From Xylocopa sonorina (taxonomy: Eukaryota; Arthropoda; Insecta; Hymenoptera; Apidae), in contig NW_027490111.1 of NCBI RefSeq assembly GCF_050948175.1, forward strand, positions 1,116,001 through 1,180,000: a DNA stretch of 64,000 nt, read 5' to 3'. The notes under the pieces are model-generated. The model did no database searches, was not told the origin of the DNA, and saw only the letters and a list, made by a program, of their open reading frames with translations. Made by a program: the position numbers and the translations under genes. Within the stretch, counting starts at the first letter, position 1; each line of letters starts with the position of its first letter. Below, piece after piece: positions 49,349 to 63,932 of this stretch.

Positions 49349-52300
49349 GCATCGCTATTTCCTAGCAAGGAAGTTTCGCATTTACATTCATTTGATGTGT
49401 AGAAGAGGAATACGTAACACTTCGCAAATCATATTATATCTTACCATGGAACATGGAAATGAGATGTGATATCGCGTTTTAAGAAGCATTAGAACTCTAT
49501 TGCTACGATAGGTAGACATCTGCAAACGCTATTTCCTAGCAAGGAAGTGTCGCATTTACATTCATTTGAAGTGTAGACGAGGAATACATAACACTTCGCA
49601 AATCATATTATATCTTACCATGAAACATAGAAATGAGATGCGATATCGCGTCTTAAGAAGCGTTTGAACTCTATTGCTTCGATACGTAGACATCTGCGAA
49701 CGCTATTTTCTTGCAAGGAAGAGTCGCATTTACATTCATTTGAAGTGTAGACGAGGAATACATAACACTTCGCAAATCATATTATATCTTACCGTGAAAC
49801 ATGGAAATGATATGCGATATCGCGTTTTAAGAAGTATTAGAACACTATTGCTAAGATAGGTAGACATTTGCAAACGCTATTTCCTTGCAAGGAAGTGTCG
49901 CATTTACATTCATTTGAAGTGTAGACGAGGAATACATAACACTTCTCCAATCATATTATATCTTACCATGAAACATAGAAATGAGATGCGATATCGCGTT
50001 TTAAGAAGCATTAGAACTCTATTGCTACGATAGGTAGACATCTGCAAACGCTATTTCCTAGCAAGGAAGTGTCGCATTTACATTCATTTGAAGTGTAGAC
50101 GAGGACTACATAACACTTCGCGAATCATATTCTATCTTACCATGAAACATAGAAATGAGATGCGATATCGCGCTTTAAGAAGCATTAGAACTCTATTGCT
50201 ACGATCCCTAGTCATCTGCAGACGCTATTTCCTAGCAGGGAAGTGTGGCATTTACATTCATTTGAAGTGTAGACGGGGAATACATGACACTTCGCAAATC
50301 TTATTATATCTTACCATGAAACATAAAAATGTGATGCGATATCGCGTTTTAAGAATCATAAGAACTCTATTGCTACGATACGTAGACATCTGCAAACGCT
50401 ATATCCTAACGAGGAAGTGTCGCATTCACATTCATTTGATGTGTAGACGGGGAATACATGACACTTCGCAAATCATATTATATCTTACCATGAAACATAG
50501 AAATGTGATGCGATATCGCGTTTTAAGAATCATAAGAACTCTATTGCTACGATACGTAGACATCTGCAAACGCTATTTCCTAGCAAGGAAGTGTCGCATT
50601 TACATTCATTTGAAGTGTAGACGAGGACTACATAACACTTCGCAAATCATATTCTATCTTACCATGAAACATAGAAATGAGATGCGATATCGCGTTTTAA
50701 GAAGCATTAGAACTTTATTGCTACGATACCTAGTCATCTGCAGACGCTACTTCCTAGCAGGGAAGTGTGGCATTTACATTCATTTGAAGTGTAGACGAGG
50801 AATGCATAACACTTCGCAATGAATATTATATCTTATCATGAAACATAGAAATGAGATGCGATATCTCGTTTTAAGAAGCATTAGAACTCTATCCCTACGA
50901 TACGTAGACATCTGCAAACGCTATTTCCTTGCAAGGAAGTGTCGCATTTACATTCATTTGAAGTGTAGAAGAGGAATACGTAACACTTCGCAAATCATAT
51001 TATATCTTACCATGAAACATGCAAATGAGATGCGATATCGCGTTTTAAGAGGCATTAGAACTCTATTGCTACGATAGGTAGACATCTGCAAACGCTATTT
51101 CCTAGCAAGGAAGTGTCGCATTTACATTCATTTGAAGTGTAGACGAGGAATGCATAACACTTCGCAATGAATATTATATCTTATCATGAAACATAGAAAT
51201 GAGATGCGATATCTCGTTTTAAGAAGCATTAGAACTCTATCCCTACGATACCTAGTCATCTGCAGACGCTACTTCCTAGCAGGGAAGTGTGGCATTTACA
51301 TTCATTTGAAGTGTAGACGAGGAATTCATAACACTTCGCAATGAATATTATATCTTACCATGAAACATGGAAATGAGATGCGATATCGCGTTTTAAGAAG
51401 CATTAGAACTCTATTGCTACGATAGGTAGACATCTGCAAACGCTATTTCCTAGCAAGGAAGTGTCGCATTTACATTCATTTGAAGTGTAGACGAGGAATG
51501 CATAACACTTCGCAATGAATATTATATCTTATCATGAAACATGGAAATGAGGTGCGATTTGTCGTTTTAAGAAGCATTAGAACTCTATCCCTACGCTACG
51601 TAGACATCTGCAAACGCTATTTCCTTGCAAGGAAGTGTCGCATTTACATTCATTTGAAGTGTAGAAGAGCAATACATAACACATCGCAAATCATATTATA
51701 TCTTACCATGAAGCATGGAAATGAGATGCGATATCGCGTTTTAAGAAGCATTAGAACTCTATTGCTACGATACGTAGACATCTGCAAACGCTAATTCCTT
51801 GCAAGGAAGTGTCGCATTTACATTCATTTGAAGTGTAGACGAGGAATACATAACACTTCGCAAATCATATTATATCTTACCATGAAACATAGAAACGAGA
51901 TGCGATATCGCGTTCTAAGAAGCATTAGAACTCTATTGCTAGGATACCTATACATCTGCAGACGCTATTTCCTAGCAGGGTAGTGTCGCATTTACATTTA
52001 TTTGAAGTGTAGTCGTGGAATACATGACTCTTCGCAAATCATATTATATCTTACCATGAAACATAGAAATGAGATGCGATGTAGCGTTTTAAGAAGCATT
52101 AGAAATCTATTGCTACGATACGTAGACATCTGCAAACGCCATTTCCTAGCGAGGAAGAGTCGCATTCACATTCATTTGAAGTGTAGACGAGGAATACATA
52201 ACACTTCGCATATCATATTATACCTTACAATGAAACATAGAAATGAGATGCGATATCGCGTTCTAAGAATCACAAGAACTCTATTGCTGTGATACGTAGA

Positions 52301-53871
52301 CATCTGCAAACGCTATTTCCTTGCAAGGAAGTGTCGCATTTACATTCATTTGAATCGTAGACGAGAAATGCATAACACTTCGCAATGAATATTATATCTT
52401 ATCATGAAACATAGATATGAGATGCAATATCTCGTTTTAAGAAGCATTTGAACTCTATTGCTTCAATACGTAGACATCTGCAAACGCTATTTCCTAGCAA
52501 GGAAGTGTCGCATTTACATTCATTTGAAGTGTAGGCGAGGAATACATAACACTTCGCAATGAATATTACATCTTATCATGAAACATAGAAATGAGTTGCG
52601 ATATCTTGTTTTAAGAGGCATTTGAACATTATTGCTTCGATAGGTAGACATCTGCAAACGCTATTTCCTAGCAAGGAAGTGTCGCATTTTCATCCATTTG
52701 AATCGTAGACGAGGAATGCATAACACTTCGCAATGAATATTATATCTTATCATGAAACATAGAAATGAGATGCGATATCGCGTTTTAAGAAGCATTAGAA
52801 CTCTATTGCTACGATACCTATACATCTGCAGACGCTATTTCCTAGTAAGGTAGTGTCGCATTTACATTCATTTGAAGTGTAGTCGTGGAATACATGACAC
52901 TTCGCAAATCATATTATATCTTACCATGAAACATAGAAATGAGTTGCGATATCGCATTTTAAGAAGCATTAGAAATCTATTGCTACGATACGTAGACATC
53001 TGCAAACGCCATTTCCTAGCGAGGAAGAGTCGAATTCACATTCATTTGAAGTGTAGACGAGGAATACATAACACTTCGCATATCATATTATATCTTACCA
53101 TGAAACATAGAAATGAGATGCGATATCGCGTTCTAAGAATCACAAGAACTCTATTGCTGTGATACGTAGACATCTGCAAACGCTATTTCCTTGCAAGGAA
53201 GTGTTGCATTTACATTCATTTGAATCGTAGACGAGGAATGCATAACACTTCGCAATGAATATTATATCTTATCATGAGACGTAGATATGAGATGCAATGT
53301 CTCGTTTTAAGAAGCATTTGAACTCTATTGCTTCGATACGTAGACATCTGCAAACGCTATTTCCTAGCAAGGAAGTGTCGCATTTTCATCCATTTGAATC
53401 GTAGACGAGGAATGCATAACACTTCGCAAATCATATTATATCTTACCATGAAACATAGAAATGAGATGCGATATCGCGTTTTAGGAAGCATTGGAAATCT
53501 ATTGCTACGATACGTAGACATCTGCAAACGCTATATCCTAGCGAAGAAGTGTCGCATTCACATTCATTTGAAGTGTAGACGAGGAATACATAACACATTC
53601 CCAATCATAATATATCTTACCATGAAACATAGAAATGAGATGCGATATCGCGTTTTAAGAATCATAAGAACTCTATTGCTACGATACGTAGATATCTGCA
53701 AACGCTATTTCCTTGCAAGGAAGTGTCGCATTTACATTCATTTGAAGTGTAGACGAGTAATACATAACACTTCGAAAATCATATTATATCTTACCATGAA
53801 ACATGGAAATGAGATGCGATATCGCGTTTTAAGAAGCATTAGAACTCTATTGCTACGATAGGTAGACATCT
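49349..53871 (+). repeat. Higher-order repeat copy 4, chimeric, 26 monomers (4523 bp)
   Basis: Matches copies 1-3 until about 51790, then switches to a different set of monomers. These carry GTAGTCGTGGAATACATGACTC, CGCCATTTCCTAGCGAGG, CGCATATCATATTATACC and ATTGCTGTGATACG, with a roughly 870-bp pentamer repeated (about 51925-52794 and 52795-53660). The next marker monomer is at 53872. Confidence 0.75.
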
Positions 53872-54368
53872 GCATCGCTATTTCCTAGCAAGGAAGTTTC
53901 GCATTTACATTCATTTGAAGTGTAGAAGAGGAATACGTAACACTTCGCAAATCATATTATATCTTACCATGGAACATGGAAATGAGATGCGATATCGCGT
54001 TTTAAGAAGCATTAGAACTCTATTGCTACGATAGGTAGACATCTGCAAACGCTATTTCCTAGCAAGGAAGTGTCGCATTTACATTCATTTGAAGTGTAGA
54101 CGAGGACTACATAACACTTCGCGAATCATATTCTATCTTACCATGAAACATAGAAATGAGATGCGATATCGCGCTTTAAGAAGCATTAGAACTCTATTGC
54201 TACGATCCCTAGTCATCTGCAGACGCTATTTCCTAGCAGGGAAGTGTGGCATTTACATTCATTTGAAGTGTAGACGGGGAATACATGACACTTCGCAAAT
54301 CTTATTATATCTTACCATGAAACATAAAAATGTGATGCGATATCGCCTTTTAAGAATCATAAGAACAC

Positions 54369-55804
54369 TATTGCTACGATACGTAGACATCTGCAAAGGC
54401 TATTTCCTAGCAAGGAAGTGTCGCATTTACATTCATTTGAAGTGTAGACGAGGACTACATAACACTTCGCGAATCATATTCTATCTTACCATGAAACATA
54501 GAAATAAGATGCGATATCGCGCTTTAAGAAGCATTAGAACTCTATTGCTGCGATACCTAGTCATCTGCAGACGCTATTTCCTAGCAGGGAAGTGTGGCAT
54601 TTACATTCATTTGAAGTGTAGACGGGGAATACATGACACTTCGCAAATCATATTATATCTTACCATGAAACATAGAAATGTGATGCGATATCGCGTTTTA
54701 AGAATCATAAGAACTCTATTGCTACGATACGTAGACATCTGCAAACGCTATTTCCTAGCAAGGAAGTGTCGCATTTACATTCATTTGAATCGTAGACGAG
54801 GAATACATAACACTTTGCAAATCATATTATATATTACCATGAAACAGAGAAATGAGATGCGATATCGCGTTTTAAGAACCATAGGAACTCTATTGCTACG
54901 ATACGTAGACATCTGCAAACGCTATTTCCTAGCAAGGAAGTGTCGCATTTACATTCATTTGAAGTGTAGACGAGGACTACATAACACTTCGCGAATCATA
55001 TTCTATCTTACCATGAAACATAGAAATAAGATGCGATATCGCGCTTTAAGAAGCATTAGAACTCTATTGCTACGATACCTAGTCATCTGCAGACGCTATT
55101 TCCTAGCAGGGAAGTGTGGCATTTACATTCATTTGAAGTGTAGACGGGGAATACATGACACTTCGCAAATCATATTATATCTTACCATGAAACATAGGAA
55201 TGAGATGCGATATCGCGTTTTAAGAAGCATTAGAACTTTATTGCTACGATACCTAGTCATCTGCAGACGCTAGTTCCTAGCAGGGAAGTGTGGCATTTAC
55301 ATTCATTTGAAGTGTAGACGAGGAATGCATAACACTTCGCAATGAATATTATATCTTATCATGAAACATAGAAATGAGATGCGATATCTCGTTTTAAGAA
55401 GCATTAGAACTCTATCCCTACGATACGTAGACATCTGCAAACGCTATTTCCTTGCAAGGAAGTGTCGCATTTACATTCATTTAAAGTGTAGAAGAGGAAT
55501 ACATAACACTTCGCAAATCATATTATATCTTACCATGAAACATGCAAATGTGATGCGATATCGCGTTTTGAGAGGCATTAGAACTCTATTGCTACGATAG
55601 GTAGACATCTGCAAACGCTATTTCCTAGCAAGGAAGTGTCGCATTTACATTCATTTGAAGTGTAGAAGAGGAATACATAACACTTCGCAAATCATATTAT
55701 ATCTTACCATGAAACATGGAAATGAGATGCGATATCGCGTTTTAAGAAGCATTAGAACTCTATTGCTACGATAGGTAGACATCTGTAAACGCTATTTCCT
55801 AGCA
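54369..55804 (+). repeat. Block copy shared with 59937-61372
   Basis: About 1.44 kb matching 59937-61372 at an offset of 5568 bp (32 monomers), with markers TGCAAAGGCTATTTCC, AAATAAGATGCG, ATATATTACCATGAAACAGAG and CGCTAGTTCC. It contains most of the longest stop-free run in the window (54089-55273, 394 codons), a satellite artefact. Confidence 0.8.
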
Positions 55805-57321
55805 AGGAAGTGTCGCATTTACATTCATTTGAATCGTAGACGAGGAATACATAACACTTCGCAATGAATATTATATCTTACCATGGAACATAGAAATGAG
55901 ATGCGATATCGCGTTTTAAGAATCATAAGAACTCTATTGCTGTGATACGTAGACATCTGCAAACGCTATTTCCTTGCAAGGAAGTGTCGCATTTACATTC
56001 ATTTCAATCGTAGACGAGGAATACATAACACTTCGCAATGAATATTACATCTTATCGCGAAACATAGAAATGAGTTGCGATATCTTGTTTTAAGAAGCAT
56101 TTGAACACTATTGCTTCGATACGTAGACATCTGCAAACGCTATTTCCTAGCAAGGAAGTGTCGCATTTTCATCCATTTGAATCGTAGACGAGGAATGCCT
56201 AACACTTCGTAATGAATATTATATCTTATCATGAAACATAGAAATGAAATGCGATATCGCGTTTTAAGAATCATAAGAACTCTATTGCTACGATACGTAG
56301 ACATCTGCAGACGCTATTTCCTAGCAGGGAAGTGTGGCATTTACATTCATTTGAAATGTGGACGAGGAATACATGACACTTCGCAAATCATAATATATCT
56401 TACCATGAAACATAGACATGAGATGCGATATCGCATTTTAAGAAGCATTAGAACTCTATTGCTACGATACCTAGACATCTGCAAACGCTATTTCCTAGCA
56501 AGGAAGTGTCGCAATTACATTCATTTGAAGTGTAGACGAGGACTACATAACACTTCGCAAATCATATTATATCTTACCATGAAACATAGAAATGAGATGC
56601 GATATCGCGTTTTAAGAATCATAAGAACTCTATTGCTTCGATACGTAGACATCTGCAAACGCAATTTCCTAGCAAGGAAGTGTCGCATTTACATTCATTT
56701 GAAGTGTAGGCGAGGAATACATAACACTTCGCAATGAGTATTACATCTTATCATGAAACATAGAAATGAGATGCGATATCTTGTTTTAAGAAGCATTTGA
56801 ACACTATTGCTTCGATACGTAGACATCTGCAAACGCTATTTCCTAGCAAGGAAGTGTCGCATTTACATGCATTTGAATCGTAGACGAGGAATGCATAACA
56901 CTTCGCAATGAATATTATATCTTATCATGAAACATAGAAATGAGGTGCGATATGTCGTTCTAAGAAGCATTAGAACTCTATCCCTACGCTACGTAGACAT
57001 CTGCAAACGCTATTTCCTAGCAAGGAAGTGTCGCAATTACATTCATTTGAAGTGTAGACGAGGACTACATAACACTTCGCAAATCATATTATATCTTACC
57101 ATGAAACATAGAAATGAGATGCGATATCGCGTTTTAAGAATCATAAGAACTCTATTGCTTCGATACGTAGACATCTGCAAGCGCAATTTCCTAGCAAGGA
57201 AGTGTCGCATTTACATTCATTTGAAGTGTAGGCGAGGAATACATAACACTTCGCAATGAGTATTACATCTTATCATGAAACATAGAAATGAGATGCGATA
57301 TCTTGTTTTAAGAAGCATTTG

Positions 57322-57832
57322 AACTCTATTGCTACGATACGTAGACATCTGCAAAGGCTATTTCCTAGCAAGGAAGTGTCGCATTTACATTCATTTGAAG
57401 TGTAGACGAGGACTACATAACACTTCGCGAATCATATTCTATCTTACCATGAAACATAGAAATAAGATGCGATATCGCGCTTTAAGAAGCATTAGAACTC
57501 TATTGCTGCGATACCTAGTCATCTGCAGACGCTATTTCCTAGCAGGGAAGTGTGGCATTTACATTCATTTGAAGTGTAGACGGGGAATACATGACACTTC
57601 GCAAATCATATTATATCTTACCATGAAACATAGAAATGTGATGCGATATCGCGTTTTAAGAATCATAAGAACTCTATTGCTACGATACGTAGACATCTGC
57701 AAACGCTATTTCCTAGCAAGGAAGTGTCGCATTTACATTCATTTGAATCGTAGACGAGGAATACATAACACTTTGCAAATCATATTATATATTACCATGA
57801 AACAGAGAAATGAGATGCGATATCGCGTTTTA
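57322..57832 (+). repeat. Block copy shared with 59932-60442
   Basis: Three monomers matching at an offset of 2610 bp (15 monomers), then diverging at GTTTTAAGTAGCATGAG versus GTTTTAAGAACCATAAG. It shows that the same small unit has been placed in different contexts. Confidence 0.75.
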
Positions 57833-58337
57833 AGTAGCATGAGAACACTATTGCTACGATAGGTAGACATTTGCAAACGCTACTTCCTTGCAAGGAAGTG
57901 TCGCACTTACATTCATTTGATGTGTAGACGAGGAATACATAACACTTCGCAAATCATATTATATCTTACCATGAAACATAGAAACGAGATGCGATATCGC
58001 GTTCTAAGAAGCATTAGAACTCTATCCCTACGCTACGTAGACATCTGCAAACGCTATTTCCTTGCAAGGAAGTGTCGCATTTACATTCATTTGAAGTGTA
58101 GAAGAGCAATACATAACACATCGCAAATCATATTATATCTTACCATGAAGCATGGAAATGAGATGCGATATCGCGTTTTAAGAAGCATTAGAACACTATT
58201 GCTACGATACGTAGACATCTGCAAACGCTATTTCCTTGCAACGATGTGTCGCATTTACATTCATTTGAAGTGTGGACGATGAATACATTACACTTCGCAA
58301 ATCATGATATATCTTACCATGAAACATAGAAATGAGA

Positions 58338-59930
58338 TGCGATATCGCGTTTTAAGTAGCATGAGAACACTATTGCTACGATAGGTAGACATTTGCAAAC
58401 GCTACTTCCTTGCAAGGAAGTGTCGCACTTACATTCATTTGATGTGTAGACGAGGAATACATAACACTTCGCAAATCATATTATATCTTACCATGAAACA
58501 TAGAAACGAGATGCGATATCGCGTTCTAAGAAGCATTAGAACTCTATTGCTAGGATACCTATACATCTGCAGACGCTATTTCCTAGCAAGGTAGTGTCGC
58601 ATTTACATTCATTTGAAGTGTAGTCGTGGAATACATGACTCTTCGCAAATCATATTATATCTTACCATGAAACATAGAAATGAGATGCGATATAGCGTTT
58701 TAAGAAGCATTAGAAATCTATTGCTACGATACGTAGACATCTGCAAACGCCATTTCCTAGCGAGGAAGAGTCGCATTCACATTCATTTGAAGTGTAGACG
58801 AGGAATACATAACACTTCGCATATCATATTATACCTTACAATGAAACATAGAAATGAGATGCGATATCGCGTTCTAAGAATCACAAGAACTCTATTGCTG
58901 TGATACGTAGACATCTGCAAACGCTATTTCCTTGCAAGGAAGAGTCGCATTTACATTCATTTGAATCGTAGACGAGAAATGCATAACACTTCGCAATGAA
59001 TATTATATCTTATCATGAAACATAGATATGAGATGCAATATCTCGTTTTAAGAAGCATTTGAACTCCATTGCTTCAATACGTAGACATCTGCAAACGCTA
59101 TTTCCTAGCAAGGAAGTGTCGCATTTACATTCATTTGAAGTGTAGGCGAGGAATACATAACACTTCGCAATGTATATTACATCTTATCGTGAAACATAGA
59201 AATGAGTTGCGATATCTTGTTTTAAGAAGCATTTGAACACTATTGCTTCGATACGTAGACATCTGCAAACGCTATTTCCTAGCAAGGAAGTGTCGCATTT
59301 TCATCCATTTGAATCGTAGACGAGGAATGCATAACACTTCGTAATGAGTATTATATCTTATCATGAAACATAGAAATGAAATGCGATATCGCGTTTTAAG
59401 AATCATAAGAACTCTATTGCTACGATACGTAGACATCTGCAGACGCTATTTCCTAGCAGGGAAGTGTGGCATTTACATTCATTTGAAATGTGGACGAGGA
59501 ATACGTGACACTTCGCAAATCATAATATATCTTACCATGAAACATAGACATGAGATGCGATATCGCGTTTTAAGAAGCATTAGAACTCTATTGCTACGAT
59601 ACCTAGACATCTGCAAACGCTATTTCCTAGCAAGGAAGTGTCGCAATTACATTCATTTGAAGTGTAGACGAGGACTACATAACACTTCGCAAATCATATT
59701 ATATCTTACCATGAAACATAGAAATGAGATGCGATATCGCGTTTTAAGAATCATAAGAACTCTATTGCTTCGATACGTAGACATCTGCAAGCGCAATTTC
59801 CTAGCAAGGAAGTGTCGCATTTACATTCATTTGAAGTGTAGGCGAGGAATACATAACACTTCGCAATGAGTATTACATCTTATCATGAAACATAGAAATG
59901 AGATGCGATATCTTGTTTTAAGAAGCATTT
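58338..59930 (+). repeat. Block copy shared with 62340-63932
   Basis: About 1.6 kb matching at an offset of 4002 bp (23 monomers), with markers TTAAGTAGCATGAGAACAC, GCACTTACATTCATTTGATG, TTGCTAGGATACCTATAC, GATATAGCGTTTT and TTCAATACGTAG. About 56090-56810 is a further partial match to its right part, at an offset of 18 monomers. Confidence 0.8.
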
Positions 59931-59936
59931 GAACTC

Positions 59937-61372
59937 TATTGCTACGATACGTAGACATCTGCAAAGGCTATTTCCTAGCAAGGAAGTGTCGCATTTACAT
60001 TCATTTGAAGTGTAGACGAGGACTACATAACACTTCGCGAATCATATTCTATCTTACCACGAAACATAGAAATAAGATGCGATATCGCGCTTTAAGAAGC
60101 ATTAGAACTCTATTGCTGCGATACCTAGTCATCTGCAGACGCTATTTCCTAGCAGGGTAGTGTGGCATTTACATTCATTTGAAGTGTAGACGGGGAATAC
60201 ATGACACTTCGCAAATCATATTATATCTTACCATGAAACATAGAAATGTGATGCGATATCGCGTTTTAAGAATCATAAGAACTCTATTGCTACGATACGT
60301 AGACATCTGCAAACGCTATTTCCTAGCAAGGAAGTGTCGCATTTACATTCATTTGAATCGTAGACGAGGAATACATAACACTTTGCAAATCATATTATAT
60401 ATTACCATGAAACAGAGAAATGAGATGCGATATCGCGTTTTAAGAACCATAAGAACTCTATTGCTACGATACGTAGACATCTGCAAACGCTATTTCCTAG
60501 CAAGGAAGTGTCGCATTTACATTCATTTGAAGTGTAGACGAGGACTACATAACACTTCGCGAATCATATTCTATCTTACCATGAAACATAGAAATAAGAT
60601 GCGATATCGCGCTTTAAGAAGCATTAGAACTCTATTGCTACGATACCTAGTCATCTGCAGACGCTATTTCCTAGCAGGGAAGTGTGGCATTTACATTCAT
60701 TTGAAGTGTAGACGGGGAATACATGACACTTCGCAAATCATATTATATCTTACCATGAAACATAGGAATGAGATGCGATATCGCGTTTTAAGAAGCATTA
60801 GAACTTTATTGCTACGATACCTAGTCATCTGCAGACGCTAGTTCCTAGCAGGGAAGTGTGGCATTTACATTCATTTGAAGTGTAGGCGAGGAATGCATAA
60901 CACTTCGCAATGAATATTATATCTTATCATGAAACATAGAAATGAGATGCGATATCTCGTTTTAAGAAGCATTAGAACTCTATCCCTACGATACGTAGAC
61001 ATCTGCAAACGCTATTTCCTTGCAAGGAAGTGTCGCATTTACATTCATTTAAAGTGTAGAAGAGGAATACATAACACTTCGCAAATCATATTATATCTTA
61101 CCATGAAACATGCAAATGTGATGCGATATCGCGTTTTGAGAGGCATTAGAACTCTATTGCTACGATAGGTAGACATCTGCAAACGCTATTTCCTAGCAAG
61201 GAAGTGTCGCATTTACATTCATTTGAAGTGTAGAAGAGGAATACATAACACTTCGCAAATCATATTATATCTTACCATGAAACATGGAAATGAGATGCGA
61301 TATCGCGTTTTAAGAAGCATTAGAACTCTATTGCTACGATAGGTAGACATCTGTAAACGCTATTTCCTAGCA
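59937..61372 (+). repeat. Block copy of 54369-55804
   Basis: Partner of 54369-55804. At 61372/61373 it switches abruptly, inside the TTCCTAGCA palindrome, to a copy of 56327-57014. Confidence 0.8.
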
Positions 61373-62060
61373 GGGAAGTGTGGCATTTACATTCATTTGA
61401 AATGTGGACGAGGAATACATGACACTTCGCAAATCATAATATATCTTACCATGAAACATAGACATGAGATGCGATATCGCATTTTAAGAAGCATTAGAAC
61501 TCTATTGCTACGATACCTAGACATCTGCAAACGCTATTTCCTAGCAAGGAAGTGTCGCAATTACATTCATTTGAAGTGTAGACGAGGACTACATAACACT
61601 TCGCAAATCATATTATATCTTACCATGAAACATAGAAATGAGATGCGATATCGCGTTTTAAGAATCATAAGAACTCTATTGCTTCGATACGTAGACATCT
61701 GCAAACGCAATTTCCTAGCAAGGAAGTGTCGCATTTACATTCATTTGAAGTGTAGGCGAGGAATACATAACACTTCGCAATGAGTATTACATCTTATCAT
61801 GAAACATAGAAATGAGATGCGATATCTTGTTTTAAGAAGCATTTGAACACTATTGCTTCGATACGTAGACATCTGCAAACGCTATTTCCTAGCAAGGAAG
61901 TGTCGCATTTACATGCATTTGAATCGTAGACGAGGAATGCATAACACTTCGCAATGAATATTATATCTTATCATGAAACATAGAAATGAGGTGCGATATG
62001 TCGTTCTAAGAAGCATTAGAACTCTATCCCTACGCTACGTAGACATCTGCAAACGCTATT
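61373..62060 (+). repeat. Block copy of 56327-57014
   Basis: Matches at an offset of 5046 bp (29 monomers), with markers TTTGAAATGTGGACG, CATAATATATC, AACATAGACATGAG and TACATGCATTTG. It ends at TTTCCT(TGG/AGC), again within the palindrome. Confidence 0.8.
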
Positions 62061-62339
62061 TCCTTGGAAGGAAGTGTCGCATTTACATTCATTTGAAGGG
62101 TAGAAGAGCAATACATAACACATCGCAAATCATATTATATCTTACCATGAAACATGGAAATGAGATGCGATATCGCGTTTTAAGAAGCATTAGAACTCTA
62201 TTGCTACGATACCTATACATCTGCAGACGCTATTTCCTAGCAAGGTAGTGTCGCATTTACATTCATTTGAAGTGTAGTCGTGGAATACATGACACTTCGT
62301 AAATCATATTATATCTTACCATGAAACATAGAAATGAGT

Positions 62340-63932
62340 TGCGATATCGCGTTTTAAGTAGCATGAGAACACTATTGCTACGATAGGTAGACATTTGCAA
62401 ACGCTACTTCCTTGCAAGGAAGTGTCGCACTTACATTCATTTGATGTGTAGACGAGGAATACATAACACTTCGCAAATCATATTATATCTTACCATGAAA
62501 CATAGAAACGAGATGCGATATCGCGTTCTAAGAAGCATTAGAACTCTATTGCTAGGATACCTATACATCTGCAGACGCTATTTCCTAGCAAGGTAGTGTC
62601 GCATTTACATTCATTTGAAGTGTAGTCGTGGAATACATGACTCTTCGCAAATCATATTATATCTTACCATGAAACATAGAAATGAGATGCGATATAGCGT
62701 TTTAAGAAGCATTAGAAATCTATTGCTACGATACGTAGACATCTGCAAACGCCATTTCGTAGCGAGGAAGAGTCGCATTCACATTCATTTGAAGTGTAGA
62801 CGAGGAATACATAACACTTCGCATATCATATTATACCTTACAATGAAACATAGAAATGAGATGCGATATCGCGTTCTAAGAATCACAAGAACTCTATTGC
62901 TGTGATACGTAGACATCTGCAAACGCTATTTCCTTGCAAGGAAGTGTCGCATTTACATTCATTTGAATCGTAGACGAGAAATGCATAACACTTCGCAATG
63001 AATATTATATCTTATCATGAAACATAGATATGAGATGCAATATCTCGTTTTAAGAAGCATTTGAACTCTATTGCTTCAATACGTAGACATCTGCAAACGC
63101 TATTTCCTAGCAAGGAAGTGTCGCATTTACATTCATTTGAAGTGTAGGCGAGGAATACATAACACTTCGCAATGTATATTACATCTTATCATGAAACATA
63201 GAAATGAGTTGCGATATCTTGTTTTAAGAAGCATTTGAACACTATTGCTTCGATACGTAGACATCTGCAAACGCTATTTCCTAGCAAGGAAGTGTCGCAT
63301 TTTCATCCATTTGAATCGTAGACGAGGAATGCATAACACTTCGTAATGAGTATTATATCTTATCATGAAACATGGAAATGAAATGCGATATCGCGTTTTA
63401 AGAATCATAAGAACTCTATTGCTACGATACGTAGACATCTGCAGACGCTATTTCCTAGCAGGGAAGTGTGGCATTTACATTCATTTGAAATGTGGACGAG
63501 GAATACGTGACACTTCGCAAATCATAATATATCTTACCATGAAACATAGACATGAGATGCGATATCGCGTTTTAAGAAGCATTAGAACTCTATTGCTACG
63601 ATACCTAGACATCTGCAAACGCTATTTCCTAGCAAGGAAGTGTCGCAATTACATTCATTTGAAGTGTAGACGAGGACTACATAACACTTCGCAAATCATA
63701 TTATATCTTACCATGAAACATAGAAATGAGATGCGATATCGCGTTTTAAGAATCATAAGAACTCTATTGCTTCGATACGTAGACATCTGCAAGCGCAATT
63801 TCCTAGCAAGGAAGTGTCGCATTTACATTCATTTGAAGTGTAGGCGAGGAATACATAACACTTCGCAATGAGTATTACATCTTATCATGAAACATAGAAA
63901 TGAGATGCGATATCTTGTTTTAAGAAGCATTT
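62340..63932 (+). repeat. Block copy of 58338-59930
   Basis: Partner of 58338-59930. Small differences include CATTTCGTAGCGAGG for CATTTCCTAGCGAGG. After about 63932 it diverges (GAACACTATTGCTTCG for GAACTCTATTGCTACG), and the window ends shortly after. Confidence 0.8.

Noticed and set aside
54089..55273. 394-codon open frame, the longest in the window
   Set aside because: It is a run of class A satellite monomers. The 174-bp period keeps one frame open, many such frames start at a non-ATG codon, and differences between copies change amino acids freely. The same holds for 19728-20645, 43827-44561, 50088-50822 and all other satellite frames.
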